Of a DNA stretch of 64,000 nucleotides, positions 8,715 through 16,800 are shown one piece after another. The DNA lies in the NCBI GenBank assembly GCA_963782885.1, contig CAWALL010000037.1, forward strand, positions 1 to 64,000, in the 5' to 3' direction. The notes below the pieces were generated by a model. The model ran no database searches. It worked only from the letters and a program-made list of their open reading frames with translations, and was not told the origin of the DNA. The DNA is from DATAOG01 sp963782885 (GTDB lineage: Bacteria; Pseudomonadota; Alphaproteobacteria; Geminicoccales; Geminicoccaceae). Both the position numbers and the translations under genes were made by a program. The stretch's first letter is position 1; every line of letters starts with the position of its first letter.

Positions 8715-8742
8715 GAGGTGACCAACCCGCTACGGTCACCTC
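8715..8742. promoter_or_regulatory. 9-bp inverted repeat before PepSY gene
   Basis: GAGGTGACC (8715-8723) and GGTCACCTC (8734-8742) are perfect inverted copies with a 10-base spacer, 16 bases before the ATG at 8758. It could be a dimeric regulator site or an mRNA hairpin near the ribosome site of the downstream operon; no T run follows, so termination is unlikely. Confidence 0.4.
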
Positions 8743-8757
8743 ACCTGCTTCCCGTGT

Positions 8758-9213
8758 ATGACGCATGCCGACGAGAAATCGGACCAAGCCGCGCTCGCCG
8801 GCGCGCTCAAGGGAACGAAAGTGACGCTGGAGGAGGGGCTGAAGGCGAGCGCGCGCGACGGGACCCCGATCTCGGCCAAGTTCGAGGTTGCCGAGGACGG
8901 GAAGCTCCAGCTTTCGGTCTATACGGAGAAGAGCGGCGGGTTCTCCGAAGTCGTCGTGGACCCGACGACCGGCGCGATCGCCGGGGCCGAGAAGATTACG
9001 GACCCCGGAGATCTCGAAGCTGCCACGAAGCAGAAGGCGGTCATGGGCAAGACGACCGTCTCGCTGCTCGCCGCCACCGAGAAGGCGATCAAAGCCCACC
9101 CCGGCTATCGCGCCGTCAGCAGCTTTCCCGAGATGGCGGCCGGTCACCCGACCGCGGAGGTGACCCTGCTGCATGGCCAGACCTTCAAGAAAGTAGCGGA
9201 AAAGCTGGGCTAA
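8758..9213 (+). CDS. PepSY-domain protein
   Basis: A 151-residue protein starting MTHADEKSDQ at ATG 8758. It contains a PepSY-type fold pattern: a helical stretch (LEEGLKASARDG), the strand pairs ISAKFEVAEDGKLQLSVY and GFSEVVVDPTTGAIAG, then a second helix-strand half (LAATEKAIKAHPGYRAVSSF, PTAEVTLLHG). PepSY proteins are usually exported and thought to act as inhibitors or metal-linked modules. Here no signal peptide is seen and the frame is closed by TGA at 8719 upstream, so either it is cytoplasmic or its 5' end is lost. It is the first gene of an operon with the DUF1259 protein. Confidence 0.7.
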   Translation: MTHADEKSDQAALAGALKGTKVTLEEGLKASARDGTPISAKFEVAEDGKLQLSVYTEKSGGFSEVVVDPTTGAIAGAEKITDPGDLEAATKQKAVMGKTTVSLLAATEKAIKAHPGYRAVSSFPEMAAGHPTAEVTLLHGQTFKKVAEKLG

Positions 9214-9286
9214 GGCGCGCCAAGACCCGCCGCTACACAGACCGCAAAAACTCGCAGCACCCAAGCAGACGAGGAGGCAGTTCTTG

Positions 9287-10174
9287 ATGCGCGTAGCGAT
9301 CTCACTGACGACGATCTCTCTCGTCATGGGCCTGTGCGGGCCCTGTCTCGCCGCCCAGGCCGACTGGCAGGCAGTAGAGAAAGCGATCGGCGTGGCCGGC
9401 TCGATGCAGCCCGGCGATGTCTACAAGATCAGCCTGCCGCGCAGCGATCTTAAGGTCACGGCCGACGGGGTGGCGGTGAAGCCCGCGCTGGCGCTGGGCT
9501 CGTGGCTCGCCTTCAAGCAGGTCGAGAACAAGACCATGGTGGTGGGCGATCTCGTGCTGACCGACGCCGAGGTCAACCCGGTCATGACCAAGCTCGAGGA
9601 GGGCGGCATCCAGATCACCGCCCTGCATCACCATCTCGACAATCTGAAGCCAGACGTCATGTTCATGCACGTCGGTGGCGAAGGCGACGCAGCCGGCCTT
9701 GCCGAGGCGTTACGCGCCGGGCTGGCGCTTAGCAAGACGCCGCTCGGCGGATCGCCGGGCAAACCGGCTGCCGAGAAGTTGGCTCTCGATTCCGCCGGGC
9801 TCGACAAGATCATGGGTTACCAGGGCAAGGCCGGTGGCGGTGTCTACCATTTCACCATTCCGCGCTCCGAAGAGGTCACGGAGGCAGGGATGGCGATCCC
9901 GCCGGCCATGGGCACCGCCACTGCCATCAACTTCCAGCCGACCGGCGACGGCAAGGCGGCGATCACCGGCGACTTCGTGATGACCGCCAACGAGGTGAAC
10001 CCGGTGATCCGTGCCCTGCGGGAGCACAGCATCAAGGTCGAAGCCCTGCACAACCACATGCTCTCCGAGGAACCGCGCCTGTTCTTCATGCATTTCTGGG
10101 CCAATGCCGACGCGCAGACCCTCGCGCGCGGTCTGCGCGCCGCGCTCGACCAGATGAACGTCGCGAGGAGCTGA
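9287..10174 (+). CDS. DUF1259 (LppY/LpqO-type) protein with two repeated domains
   Basis: This 295-residue secreted protein has a signal peptide (ISLTTISLVMGLCGPCLAAQA). ATG 9287 is chosen behind GAGGAGGCAG; TTG 9284 is also possible. Two DUF1259 copies follow, about residues 27-150 and 165-290. Each has the same marks: GDVYKISLPRSDL / GGVYHFTIPRSEE, MTKLEEGGIQITALHHHL / IRALREHSIKVEALHNHM, and DVMFMHVGGEGDA / RLFFMHFWANADA. The conserved His residues (HHHL, HNHM, MH) suggest metal binding. Biochemical role unknown. It sits between the PepSY gene and a propeller gene starting 3 bp later. Confidence 0.85.
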   Translation: MRVAISLTTISLVMGLCGPCLAAQADWQAVEKAIGVAGSMQPGDVYKISLPRSDLKVTADGVAVKPALALGSWLAFKQVENKTMVVGDLVLTDAEVNPVMTKLEEGGIQITALHHHLDNLKPDVMFMHVGGEGDAAGLAEALRAGLALSKTPLGGSPGKPAAEKLALDSAGLDKIMGYQGKAGGGVYHFTIPRSEEVTEAGMAIPPAMGTATAINFQPTGDGKAAITGDFVMTANEVNPVIRALREHSIKVEALHNHMLSEEPRLFFMHFWANADAQTLARGLRAALDQMNVARS

Positions 10175-10177
10175 TCC

Positions 10178-10860
10178 GTGCGACAGTATCGCGGTGACAT
10201 GCCGGGGCGCTCCGCGTCCAGCAGACCGACGGACGGCGCGACGCAGGCGGTGAAGGCGGGCGGCTTGCCACGCTGTCGCGAGCTGCTCGCCGTGACCTTC
10301 ACGCTCGCGGGGCTCTTCGCCTGGGGCCTGCCTGCCGCGGCGGGCCCGGCGCAGCCGCTCGTGCTGGAGCAGAAGATCCCGCTTGGCGAGGTTCGCGGGC
10401 GGATCGACCACCTCGCGATCGATCTCGCCCGGCAACGGCTGTTCGTGGCCGAGCTCGGCAACAACAGCCTGGGCGTCGTGGATCTTGCTGCCGGCAAAGT
10501 CCTGCGCGGGATCGGCGGGCTCGAAGAGCCGCAGGGTGTTGTCTATGACCCCGCCTCCGACACGGTCTTTGTGGCCGATGCCGGCGATGGCTTGGTTCAT
10601 CGCTTCAAGGGGCCCGAGCTCGCCCCGCTCAACTCCATCGAGCTCGGCGACGATGCCGACAATGTCCGCCTCGCGCCCGGGGACGGACAGGTGGTGGTCG
10701 GCTACGGCGAGGGCGGCCTTGCCTTGATCTCGGCCGCATCCGGCAAGATCGACGGGAAGATCCCTCTGCCCGGGCATCCCGAGGCCTTCGCGCTCGAGCG
10801 CAATGGGCCGCGGATCTTCGTCAATGTGCCGGACGCGCGCCAGATCGTCGACGATCAGAA
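10178..10860 (+). pseudogene. YncE-like beta-propeller protein, 3'-truncated
   Basis: The frame starts at GTG 10178 (ATG 10199 possible), has a signal segment (LLAVTFTLAGLFAWGLPAAAG) and then beta-propeller repeats typical of YncE/40-residue YVTN proteins: IDHLAIDLARQRLFVAELGN, GVVYDPASDTVFVADAG, FALERNGPRIFVNVPDAR. After NVPDARQI near 10,850 the recognisable repeats stop. The frame then drifts on, without propeller features, into the 3' end of the oppositely oriented glycosyltransferase gene until a stop at 11203. Family members usually have roughly another 100 residues here, so the gene seems cut by a rearrangement. It follows DUF1259 by 3 bp. Confidence 0.7.
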
Positions 10861-10931
10861 CGACGATCGCCTTCTCGCTCGAGATTCTGCGAACGCGCTC
10901 CATTGCCTAGTGTCGGCCTGCGGTTCCCAGT

Positions 10932-12128
10932 TCAATCGCCGCCGCGGGAGGGATTGGCGGGCGCAGGCATGGCCGCGTAGGAGTAGGAGCGGCCCTTCCA
11001 GACCACCCGGCCCGTCCTCCGCCGTCGCACGCTGTCGAAGGCGATCACGGCGCCCGCCGTGTACCCGAGCGGAAACAGCAGCCCGTACCAGAGCGGGATG
11101 CGGAAGTGGGCTGCGCCTGCAACATGGAAGGCGAGGGCGATCGCCGAGGCGCCGACGGCGAGCGCGAGGGCGATGCGGTCGAGGGGATCGGCGGCGCCGG
11201 TGAGCAGGCTCGCAACCGGGATCAGGATCAGGCCCCAGGCCAAGGTCAGACCGAGCCCCGCGGTCGCGATCGTCGCCCTGCGCCCGCCTAGAAGATCAAT
11301 CAGGTTCTTGGCGATGCCGGCGCGAAGGGAGTGCCAACCCGAATACATCCGGGTTTCGAGCAGTCCGTCGCCGTCCCACATCGCGACCCTGCCTCCCGCC
11401 CGCTTGACCGTGCGGGCGAGTTCGGTGTCTTCGCTGATCGCGCTCGCGACCGCGCTGTGGCCCGCGACCGCCTCGTACGCGGTCCGCCGCACCAGCATGA
11501 ACATGCCGGTCGCGGCGACCTCGTCGACGTCTGGCTGCTCGGTCTTCCTGAGGTCCTGGACGAACGACAGCAGGTAGAAGCCGCAGGGCATGATCAGACG
11601 TTCGGCGAAGGTCACCAGAATCTGAGCCGGCGCGAGCGACAGAAGGTCGAGCCGTTCCGTCTCCGCGGCGGCGACCGCGCGCCGCAGCAGGTCCTCACGA
11701 ACGGTGACGTCGGCATCGAGGAAGCAGAGCCACTCGGGGTCGCCGCGCAGGCTGCGCGCGCCCACCCAACATGCATGGCCCTTGCCGGTCCAGCCGCTCG
11801 GAAGCGGCGGCACGCGAACCACAGACAGCCGGCGGTCGCGCTCGGCCGTCGCGCGTGCGATCGCGCCGGTGGCGTCTTCGGATTCGTCGTCGACCAAGCT
11901 GACCTGGAGCCGGTCGCTCGGATAGCGCTGGTGCAGCACGCCATCGAGGCACGCGGCAACCTTCGCCTGCTCGTTCCTTGCCGGAATGATGATCGCGACC
12001 TCGGGCGCTCGTGGCAAGGCGACTTCGGAGCGAGAGTCAAGGCGGCGGACCACGCGGGCCTGCCGCACCGCGCGCACCATGAGGACGAACACGGCAAGAA
12101 ACAGAGCCAGCGAAAGTATGGGTACCAT
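10932..12128 (-). CDS. Family 2 glycosyltransferase, membrane-bound
   Basis: ATG 12128 gives 398 residues; the frame is open further upstream but that part is Arg-rich and unlikely to be coding. An N-terminal membrane helix (ILSLALFLAVFVLMV) precedes a GT-A domain: VAIIIPARNEQAKVAACLDG, LVDDESEDATG, SGWTGKGHACWVG, CFLDADVTV (metal-binding Asp) and the acceptor SEDTELARTVKRAGG. Two to three further helices lie near the C-terminus, which ends in WKGRSY. This is the layout of the CrtQ/HpnB-like membrane glycosyltransferases that act on lipid acceptors. The acceptor is unknown; a hopanoid or carotenoid is possible. Upstream and downstream genes give no operon clue. Confidence 0.85.
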   Translation of the reverse strand: MVPILSLALFLAVFVLMVRAVRQARVVRRLDSRSEVALPRAPEVAIIIPARNEQAKVAACLDGVLHQRYPSDRLQVSLVDDESEDATGAIARATAERDRRLSVVRVPPLPSGWTGKGHACWVGARSLRGDPEWLCFLDADVTVREDLLRRAVAAAETERLDLLSLAPAQILVTFAERLIMPCGFYLLSFVQDLRKTEQPDVDEVAATGMFMLVRRTAYEAVAGHSAVASAISEDTELARTVKRAGGRVAMWDGDGLLETRMYSGWHSLRAGIAKNLIDLLGGRRATIATAGLGLTLAWGLILIPVASLLTGAADPLDRIALALAVGASAIALAFHVAGAAHFRIPLWYGLLFPLGYTAGAVIAFDSVRRRRTGRVVWKGRSYSYAAMPAPANPSRGGD

Positions 12129-12331
12129 TCGCACTCGCCATCCGCGCTCGTTCCGGCACCTTGGTCGCGTAGTTAACCGCCGGGTCCGCCGCAGGTTCCG
12201 CTGCCGTTGCGGCTGCCGATCGTCGCCATGCGCAGTGCTCGGGCGGTCCGGCAGAAGCACGTTGCGGCGACGGAACTTTCGCGCGACGGCGATGGTTAGG
12301 TTGTCGGGCTGTTTCGGATTGGGAGAGAACG

Positions 12332-12553
12332 ATGTGCTGGCGGTCTGCCTCTGAATATCACCTCTATGCGGGCGTCAGTTCCAAGCCCGTGCGCACCATC
12401 TCGAAGCCCGCGCGTTCCCTGGTGGAGGTGCTGCGCGATCTGTTCCGGCCGCGCCGGTCGCGGGTGGTGCCGGCCCAGGTGGTGCCGTTCCCGGCCGGTC
12501 GCGTGGCCGGCACCGGGAAAGCGGTCGATCGCAAAGGCCCGGAGGCGGCCTGA
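12332..12553 (+). CDS. Small hypothetical protein
   Basis: A 73-residue frame beginning MCWRSASEYHLYAG behind GGGAGAGAAC, ending at TGA 12553. It is basic, has no membrane segment and no recognised domain. The middle (SLVEVLRDLFRPRRSRVVP) could form an amphipathic helix. It stands alone between the divergent glycosyltransferase and the end of hypB. The ribosome site and the lack of a competing frame favour it being real, but the family is not recognised. Confidence 0.4.
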   Translation: MCWRSASEYHLYAGVSSKPVRTISKPARSLVEVLRDLFRPRRSRVVPAQVVPFPAGRVAGTGKAVDRKGPEAA

Positions 12554-12667
12554 ACCGCGCTTCAGCCCGGCTCGGCAGCAACGACGAAAGATTGTTCTCG
12601 CGGGCGCACCTGCGCCGCTGGGATCATAGCCTGACCGGAGCGCGGCGCCCTCCCGCGCCGTCGGTCA

Positions 12668-13495
12668 TCAGAGAGCGGGCGCGGTCAGGGCGTCGGCTCC
12701 GACCTGCCGGCGCAGCCAGTCGAGCCATAGCTCCATACCCTGACCGCTGGTCGCCGAGAGCTGCAGGGACGCGATCCGGGGATTGACCCGGCGGGCGTAC
12801 GCGAGACAGCGCACGGGGTCGAAGTCGACGTAGGACAGCAGGTCGATCTTGTTCAGAACCATCAGCCCCGCGGTCTTGAACATGTGCGGGTACTTCAGCG
12901 GCTTGTCCTCGCCTTCGGTCACCGACAGGATCACGACCCTGGCGCGCTCGCCGAGATCGAACAGAGCGGGGCAGACCAGGTTGCCGACGTTCTCGATCAT
13001 GACCACCGAGTTCAGGGGCGGTTCCAACTGCTTCAGCGCGCTGGCCAGCATCTCGGCATCCAGATGACAGCCGGTGCCGGTGTTGACCTGGACGACCCGG
13101 CAGCCGGTCGCGCGGATGCGCTCGGCATCGACCAGGGTCTCCTGATCGCCCTCGATCACGCTGATCGGTAGGTCGGGGCCGAGCGCGCGGATCGTGCGCT
13201 CGAGCAGCGTCGTCTTGCCTGCGCCCGGTGAGCTCATCAGGTTCAGCGCCAGAATCCCCCGGCCCTCGAGCCAGCCGCGGTTGCGCTCGGCCAGTCGGTC
13301 GTTCTTGGCCAGCACCGCCTGCTCGAGCGCCACCGTGGTGCCGTGATGATGAGGATGCGCGTGCGCTTGATCGTGCGCATCATGGTGATGGTCGTGGTGG
13401 TGATGCTCATGGGCGCCGATCGCCCGGCGCTCGCCGTCGGCCAGATCGGTCAGGGTCGGATGGGCGTGATCTGAGCAGCCGCAGGTCGTGCACAT
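12668..13495 (-). CDS. hypB: Hydrogenase nickel incorporation GTPase HypB
   Basis: A 275-residue GTPase that delivers nickel to the [NiFe]-hydrogenase large subunit together with HypA. ATG 13495 gives MCTTCGC at the N-terminus, the high-affinity metal site (Cys2, 5, 7). A His-rich nickel-storage stretch follows at about residues 28-52. The G domain has P-loop SSPGAGKTTLLE, switch GDQETLVDAERI, the metal site GTGCHLD, and NKIDLL for guanine binding. The start overlaps the hypA stop (TGATG), so translation is coupled. It is the last gene of the hyp operon. Confidence 0.96.
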   Translation of the reverse strand: MCTTCGCSDHAHPTLTDLADGERRAIGAHEHHHHDHHHDAHDQAHAHPHHHGTTVALEQAVLAKNDRLAERNRGWLEGRGILALNLMSSPGAGKTTLLERTIRALGPDLPISVIEGDQETLVDAERIRATGCRVVQVNTGTGCHLDAEMLASALKQLEPPLNSVVMIENVGNLVCPALFDLGERARVVILSVTEGEDKPLKYPHMFKTAGLMVLNKIDLLSYVDFDPVRCLAYARRVNPRIASLQLSATSGQGMELWLDWLRRQVGADALTAPAL

Positions 13496-13824
13496 CACAA
13501 CAGCTCCATCTCTTTGATCCTGAGCTCCTCGCCGGCGAGCCACTGGAGGTCGTGCGAACCGCAGCCGCATGCGGAAAAAAGATCGCTCAGCTCCAGCTCA
13601 GCGCCGCACGCGTGGCAGCGGGCGCGGCCGCCAATATCGAGGATCTCGAGCTCGGCGCCGGCCAGCGGCGTGCCTTCGGTACAGAGCTCGAAGCAGAAGC
13701 GCAGCGCGTCCGGCATCACGCAGGTGAGCCGGCCGATCTCCAACGTCACGCGGCCGACCCGGGCATCCCCCGCCCGTGCCGAGCATGCCTCGACGATGCT
13801 GCTTGCGAGGCTGAACTCATGCAT
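13495..13824 (-). CDS. hypA: Hydrogenase nickel metallochaperone HypA
   Basis: A 109-residue protein beginning with the invariant MHEFSLA; the free N-terminus plus His2 bind nickel. The zinc domain has CHAC near residue 70 and, in place of the usual second CxxC, the sequence SACGCGS with a CxC spacing. The ending GEELRIKEME is typical of HypA. It works with HypB to insert nickel into the hydrogenase precursor in the cytoplasm. It lies 30 bp after hypE and overlaps hypB by one base. Confidence 0.95.
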   Translation of the reverse strand: MHEFSLASSIVEACSARAGDARVGRVTLEIGRLTCVMPDALRFCFELCTEGTPLAGAELEILDIGGRARCHACGAELELSDLFSACGCGSHDLQWLAGEELRIKEMELL

Positions 13825-13854
13825 GGGCCGCTCGGGAGGCTGTCGGCGGGGTCA

Positions 13855-14946
13855 TCAGCAGATCCTCGGCAGCTGCTCGCCGACCAGCATGTCGACGATC
13901 CGCTGGCCGCCGAAGACCGTGTCCAGCAGCACGGTGCCTTTGGGTGCGTCCTGGACCTCGCCGACCACGGCCGCAGCCCGGCCGAAGGGATGTCCGCGCA
14001 TCGCCGCGAGCGCGGCTTCGGCGGCGCCGGGCGGCACCACCGCGACGAGCTTGCCCTCGTTGGCGAGGTAGAGCGGGTCCAGGCCCAGGATCTCGCACAT
14101 GCCCTTGACCTCCTCCCGGATCGGCAGCGCCCGCTCGTCGATCCGCATGCCGACGTCCGCAGCTTGTGCGAACTCGTTGACCACGGTCGCGAGCCCGCCG
14201 CGGGTCGCATCGCGCAGGCAGCGGACCTCGGGGCAGGCATCCAGCAGCGCGTCGATCAGCCCGTTGAGCGGCTGGCAGTCGCTCTCGATTTCAGCTTCGA
14301 GCGCAAGGTCGCCGCGGGCGTTCAGCACGGCCGCCCCGTGATCGCCGAGGAAGCCGTTGACCAGGATGACGTCGCCCGGCCGCGCGGTCGCGGGATCGAG
14401 ATCGAGCCCGGCGCGGATCACGCCGAGGCCGGTCGTGTTGATGAACAGCTTGTCGGCGGCGCCGCGCTCGACGACCTTGGTGTCGCCGGCGATCACCCGG
14501 ACGCCGGCAGCCTCGGCGGCAGCGCGCATCGAGGCGACCACGCGCCGAAGCGTCGCCACGTCCAGCCCCTCTTCCAGGATCACGGCGCAGCTCAGGAAGA
14601 GCGGCCGCGCGCCGCCGACCGCGAGGTCGTTGACCGTGCCGTTGACCGCGAGCATGCCGATGTCGGCGCCCGGAAAGAACAGGGGATCGACGACGAAGGA
14701 ATCGGTCGTGAACGCCAGGCGATCGCCAACAGTCAGGAGTTCGGCGAGCGGCAGCCGCGCCTGATCGTCCAAAGCCGCGAGGATCTGGTTGTCGAAGCTG
14801 CCGACGAAGACGTCGTCGATCAGATCGCGCATCGCCTTGCCGCCGCCGCCGTGGGCGAGCGTGATCCGGGTATCGCGCAGCTTGCCGCTCCGCCGGTGGA
14901 TGCCGCCGCCGCTGTCCGCCGAGACCGGCAGGGCGCGGACGCTCAT
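13855..14946 (-). CDS. hypE: Hydrogenase expression/formation protein HypE
   Basis: ATG 14946, overlapping the hypD stop as ATGA, yields 363 residues. HypE dehydrates the HypF-made thiocarbamate on its C-terminal cysteine to thiocyanate, the cyanide source for the Fe(CN)2CO centre. The PurM-like ATP-binding body shows ITLAHGGGGKAM, TTDSFVVDPLFFPGADIG, VAGDTKVVERG and RDATRGGLATVVNE. The protein ends in PRIC with the catalytic cysteine in last position. The N-terminus is about 20 residues longer than usual, so a later start is possible. Confidence 0.96.
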   Translation of the reverse strand: MSVRALPVSADSGGGIHRRSGKLRDTRITLAHGGGGKAMRDLIDDVFVGSFDNQILAALDDQARLPLAELLTVGDRLAFTTDSFVVDPLFFPGADIGMLAVNGTVNDLAVGGARPLFLSCAVILEEGLDVATLRRVVASMRAAAEAAGVRVIAGDTKVVERGAADKLFINTTGLGVIRAGLDLDPATARPGDVILVNGFLGDHGAAVLNARGDLALEAEIESDCQPLNGLIDALLDACPEVRCLRDATRGGLATVVNEFAQAADVGMRIDERALPIREEVKGMCEILGLDPLYLANEGKLVAVVPPGAAEAALAAMRGHPFGRAAAVVGEVQDAPKGTVLLDTVFGGQRIVDMLVGEQLPRIC

Positions 14947-16109
14947 CCGGCCGCGCTCGCGCGCGTCGGCCCGGAGCGCGCGCGCAGCCGCTCCGCGAGC
15001 TGCACGCCGCCGTAGTTGTAATAGGCGGCGCAGGCGCCTTCCGACGATACCATGAGCGCCCCGAGCGGCGTCTCGGGCGTGCAGGCGCTGCCGAACACCT
15101 TGCACTGCCAGGGCTTGATCACGCCCTTGAGGACCTCGCCGCACTGGCAGGATTTCGGATCGGCGATCTTGAGGTTCGGCACCGAGAACTTGCGCTCGGC
15201 ATCGAAGGCGGCGTAGGCCTCGCGGATCCGCACCCCCGAATGGTCGATCGAGCCGAGCCCCCGCCACTCGAAGAACTCGCGCAGCTCGAAGACCTTCTGG
15301 ACCGCCTCGAGCGCCGGGATGTTGCCCTGCTCGGGCACGACTCGCTGGTACTGGTTCTCGACCTCGCACCGCCCCTCGGCGATCTGCTTCAGGAGCATCC
15401 AGACCGACTGCAGTATGTCGAGCGGCTCGAAGCCCGCGACCACCAGAGGCTTCTTGTAATGCCCCGAGATGAACTCGTAGGGCGCGGTTCCGATCACGAT
15501 GCTGACGTGGCCCGGCCCGACGAAGCCGTCGAGCGTGAGCTCGGGCGAGTCAAGGATCGCCTTGATCGTCGGGATGATCGTGATGTGATTGCAGAACAAG
15601 GAAAAATTCCGAACGCCCGTGCGCGCGGCCTCGAGCACGGTGATCGCGGTGCTCGGCATGGTCGTCTCGAAGCCCAGTCCGAAAAAGACGACCTCCTTGT
15701 CCGGATGGCGCCTGGCGATCGCGAGCGCGTCGAGCGGCGAATAGACCATGCGCACGTCGGCGCCGTCGGCCTTCGCCTGGAGCAGGCTTTTTTTTGAACC
15801 AGGGATGCGCATGGCGTCGCCGAAGGTCGTGAAGATTACGCTCGGGTGTTCGGCCAGCGCCACGCAGTCGTCGACCCGGCCCATCGGCAGCACGCAGACC
15901 GGACAGCCCGGCCCGTGCACGAACTCGATCTCGGCCGGCAGCATGGTCTCCAGGCCGTACTTGAAGATCGAATGGGTGTGGCCGCCGCAGACCTCCATCA
16001 GCTGCAGAGGCCGCTGGCGGCAGGTCTCGATCCGGCCGACCAGGGCCTCGATCCGCCGGAGCAGCTTGCGTGCCTTCTCCGGGTCGCGGAATTCGTCGAC
16101 GTACTTCAT
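14943..16109 (-). CDS. hypD: Hydrogenase formation protein HypD
   Basis: A 388-residue iron-sulfur scaffold that, with HypC, assembles the Fe(CN)2CO group. Landmarks: MEVCGGHTHSIFKYGL, HGPGCPVCVLP (Fe-binding cysteine region), GFETTMPSTA, GPGHVS and the C-terminal [4Fe-4S] ligands CQCGEVLKG, WQCKVFGSACTPETPLG. Full length for the family. The start overlaps the SIS-protein stop by 4 bp, and its stop overlaps the hypE start, so it sits inside a tightly coupled hyp operon. Confidence 0.97.
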   Translation of the reverse strand: MKYVDEFRDPEKARKLLRRIEALVGRIETCRQRPLQLMEVCGGHTHSIFKYGLETMLPAEIEFVHGPGCPVCVLPMGRVDDCVALAEHPSVIFTTFGDAMRIPGSKKSLLQAKADGADVRMVYSPLDALAIARRHPDKEVVFFGLGFETTMPSTAITVLEAARTGVRNFSLFCNHITIIPTIKAILDSPELTLDGFVGPGHVSIVIGTAPYEFISGHYKKPLVVAGFEPLDILQSVWMLLKQIAEGRCEVENQYQRVVPEQGNIPALEAVQKVFELREFFEWRGLGSIDHSGVRIREAYAAFDAERKFSVPNLKIADPKSCQCGEVLKGVIKPWQCKVFGSACTPETPLGALMVSSEGACAAYYNYGGVQLAERLRARSGPTRASAAG

Positions 16110-16798
16110 GCCGGTTGCTCCCTGCCGAGGTTACCCCGGTCGTCCGCGAGCAGCGTGTGCACCAGATCCCAGATGATGTGATAGGTAACGACGTGCACCT
16201 CCTGGACGCGGTGGATGCTGTCGGTGCGCACCACGAGACAGTGATCGAGGTCGGGGCTCGCCGCCATCTTGCCGCCATCGCCGCCGGCGAGCCCGATGGT
16301 CGTGAGCCCCATCGCCTTGGCCCGTGCGTAGGCTGCGAGCAGGTTCGCGGAGTTTCCGCTCGTGGAAAAACCGATCAGGCCGTCGCCCTCGCGGGCGTGC
16401 GCGATCACCTGGCGGACGAAGATGTGCTCGAAGCTGACGTCGTTGCCGACCGCGGTCAGCATCGCGACGTCGGAGGTAAGGTTGATCGCGGCGAGCGCCG
16501 GCCGGCCGGCCGTGATCGGGTGCAGGAACTCGACCGCGAAATGCGCGGCATCGCAGCTCGAGCCGCCGTTGCCCATCGCGAACATGCGGCCGTTGCATCG
16601 GTAGACCTCGGCGATCGCGCGCGCGGCGTCGACTAATACTTGCGCGTTCTGTTCGAAAAACGCCCGCTTGACCTCGACGCTGTGGCCGGCTTTCTGGCGC
16701 ACGGATTCGAGCAGCGCCGCGCCCTCTTTGGCCGGGTCCTTGTGGCCGCCGTGGAGAAAGGGGTAGAGCTGGCGCAGCTCGTCGCGTGGCTCGGCCAT
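16106..16798 (-). CDS. SIS-domain protein, GmhA-like, in hyp operon
   Basis: ATG 16798 gives 230 residues of the GmhA (sedoheptulose-7-phosphate isomerase) branch of SIS proteins: RMFAMGNGGSSCDAAHFAVE for phosphate binding, GFSTSGNSANLL, GLTTIGLAGGDGGKM, and HRVQEVHVVTYHIIWDLVH at the C-terminus. It lies between hypC and hypD, 2 bp after hypC and overlapping hypD, so it is part of the hydrogenase unit rather than an LPS locus. From memory, a gmhA-like gene also occurs in actinobacterial-type hydrogenase clusters. Its role there is not known; sugar-phosphate isomerase activity is only inferred. Confidence 0.88.
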   Translation of the reverse strand: MAEPRDELRQLYPFLHGGHKDPAKEGAALLESVRQKAGHSVEVKRAFFEQNAQVLVDAARAIAEVYRCNGRMFAMGNGGSSCDAAHFAVEFLHPITAGRPALAAINLTSDVAMLTAVGNDVSFEHIFVRQVIAHAREGDGLIGFSTSGNSANLLAAYARAKAMGLTTIGLAGGDGGKMAASPDLDHCLVVRTDSIHRVQEVHVVTYHIIWDLVHTLLADDRGNLGREQPA

Positions 16799-16800
16799 GA

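Noticed and set aside
9710..10903. 397-codon open frame on the minus strand across DUF1259 and the propeller gene
   Set aside because: It runs antisense through two genes with recognisable domains and itself shows none; no ribosome site or operon context.
12332..12629. Second overlapping frame (from 12366) beside the small hypothetical protein
   Set aside because: It is Arg/Pro-rich and lacks a ribosome site; the frame from 12332 has both a better start and a better site.
13228..15015. 595-codon plus-strand frame opposite hypE and hypA
   Set aside because: Antisense image of hyp genes; composition rich in Arg, Ala and Asp without domains.
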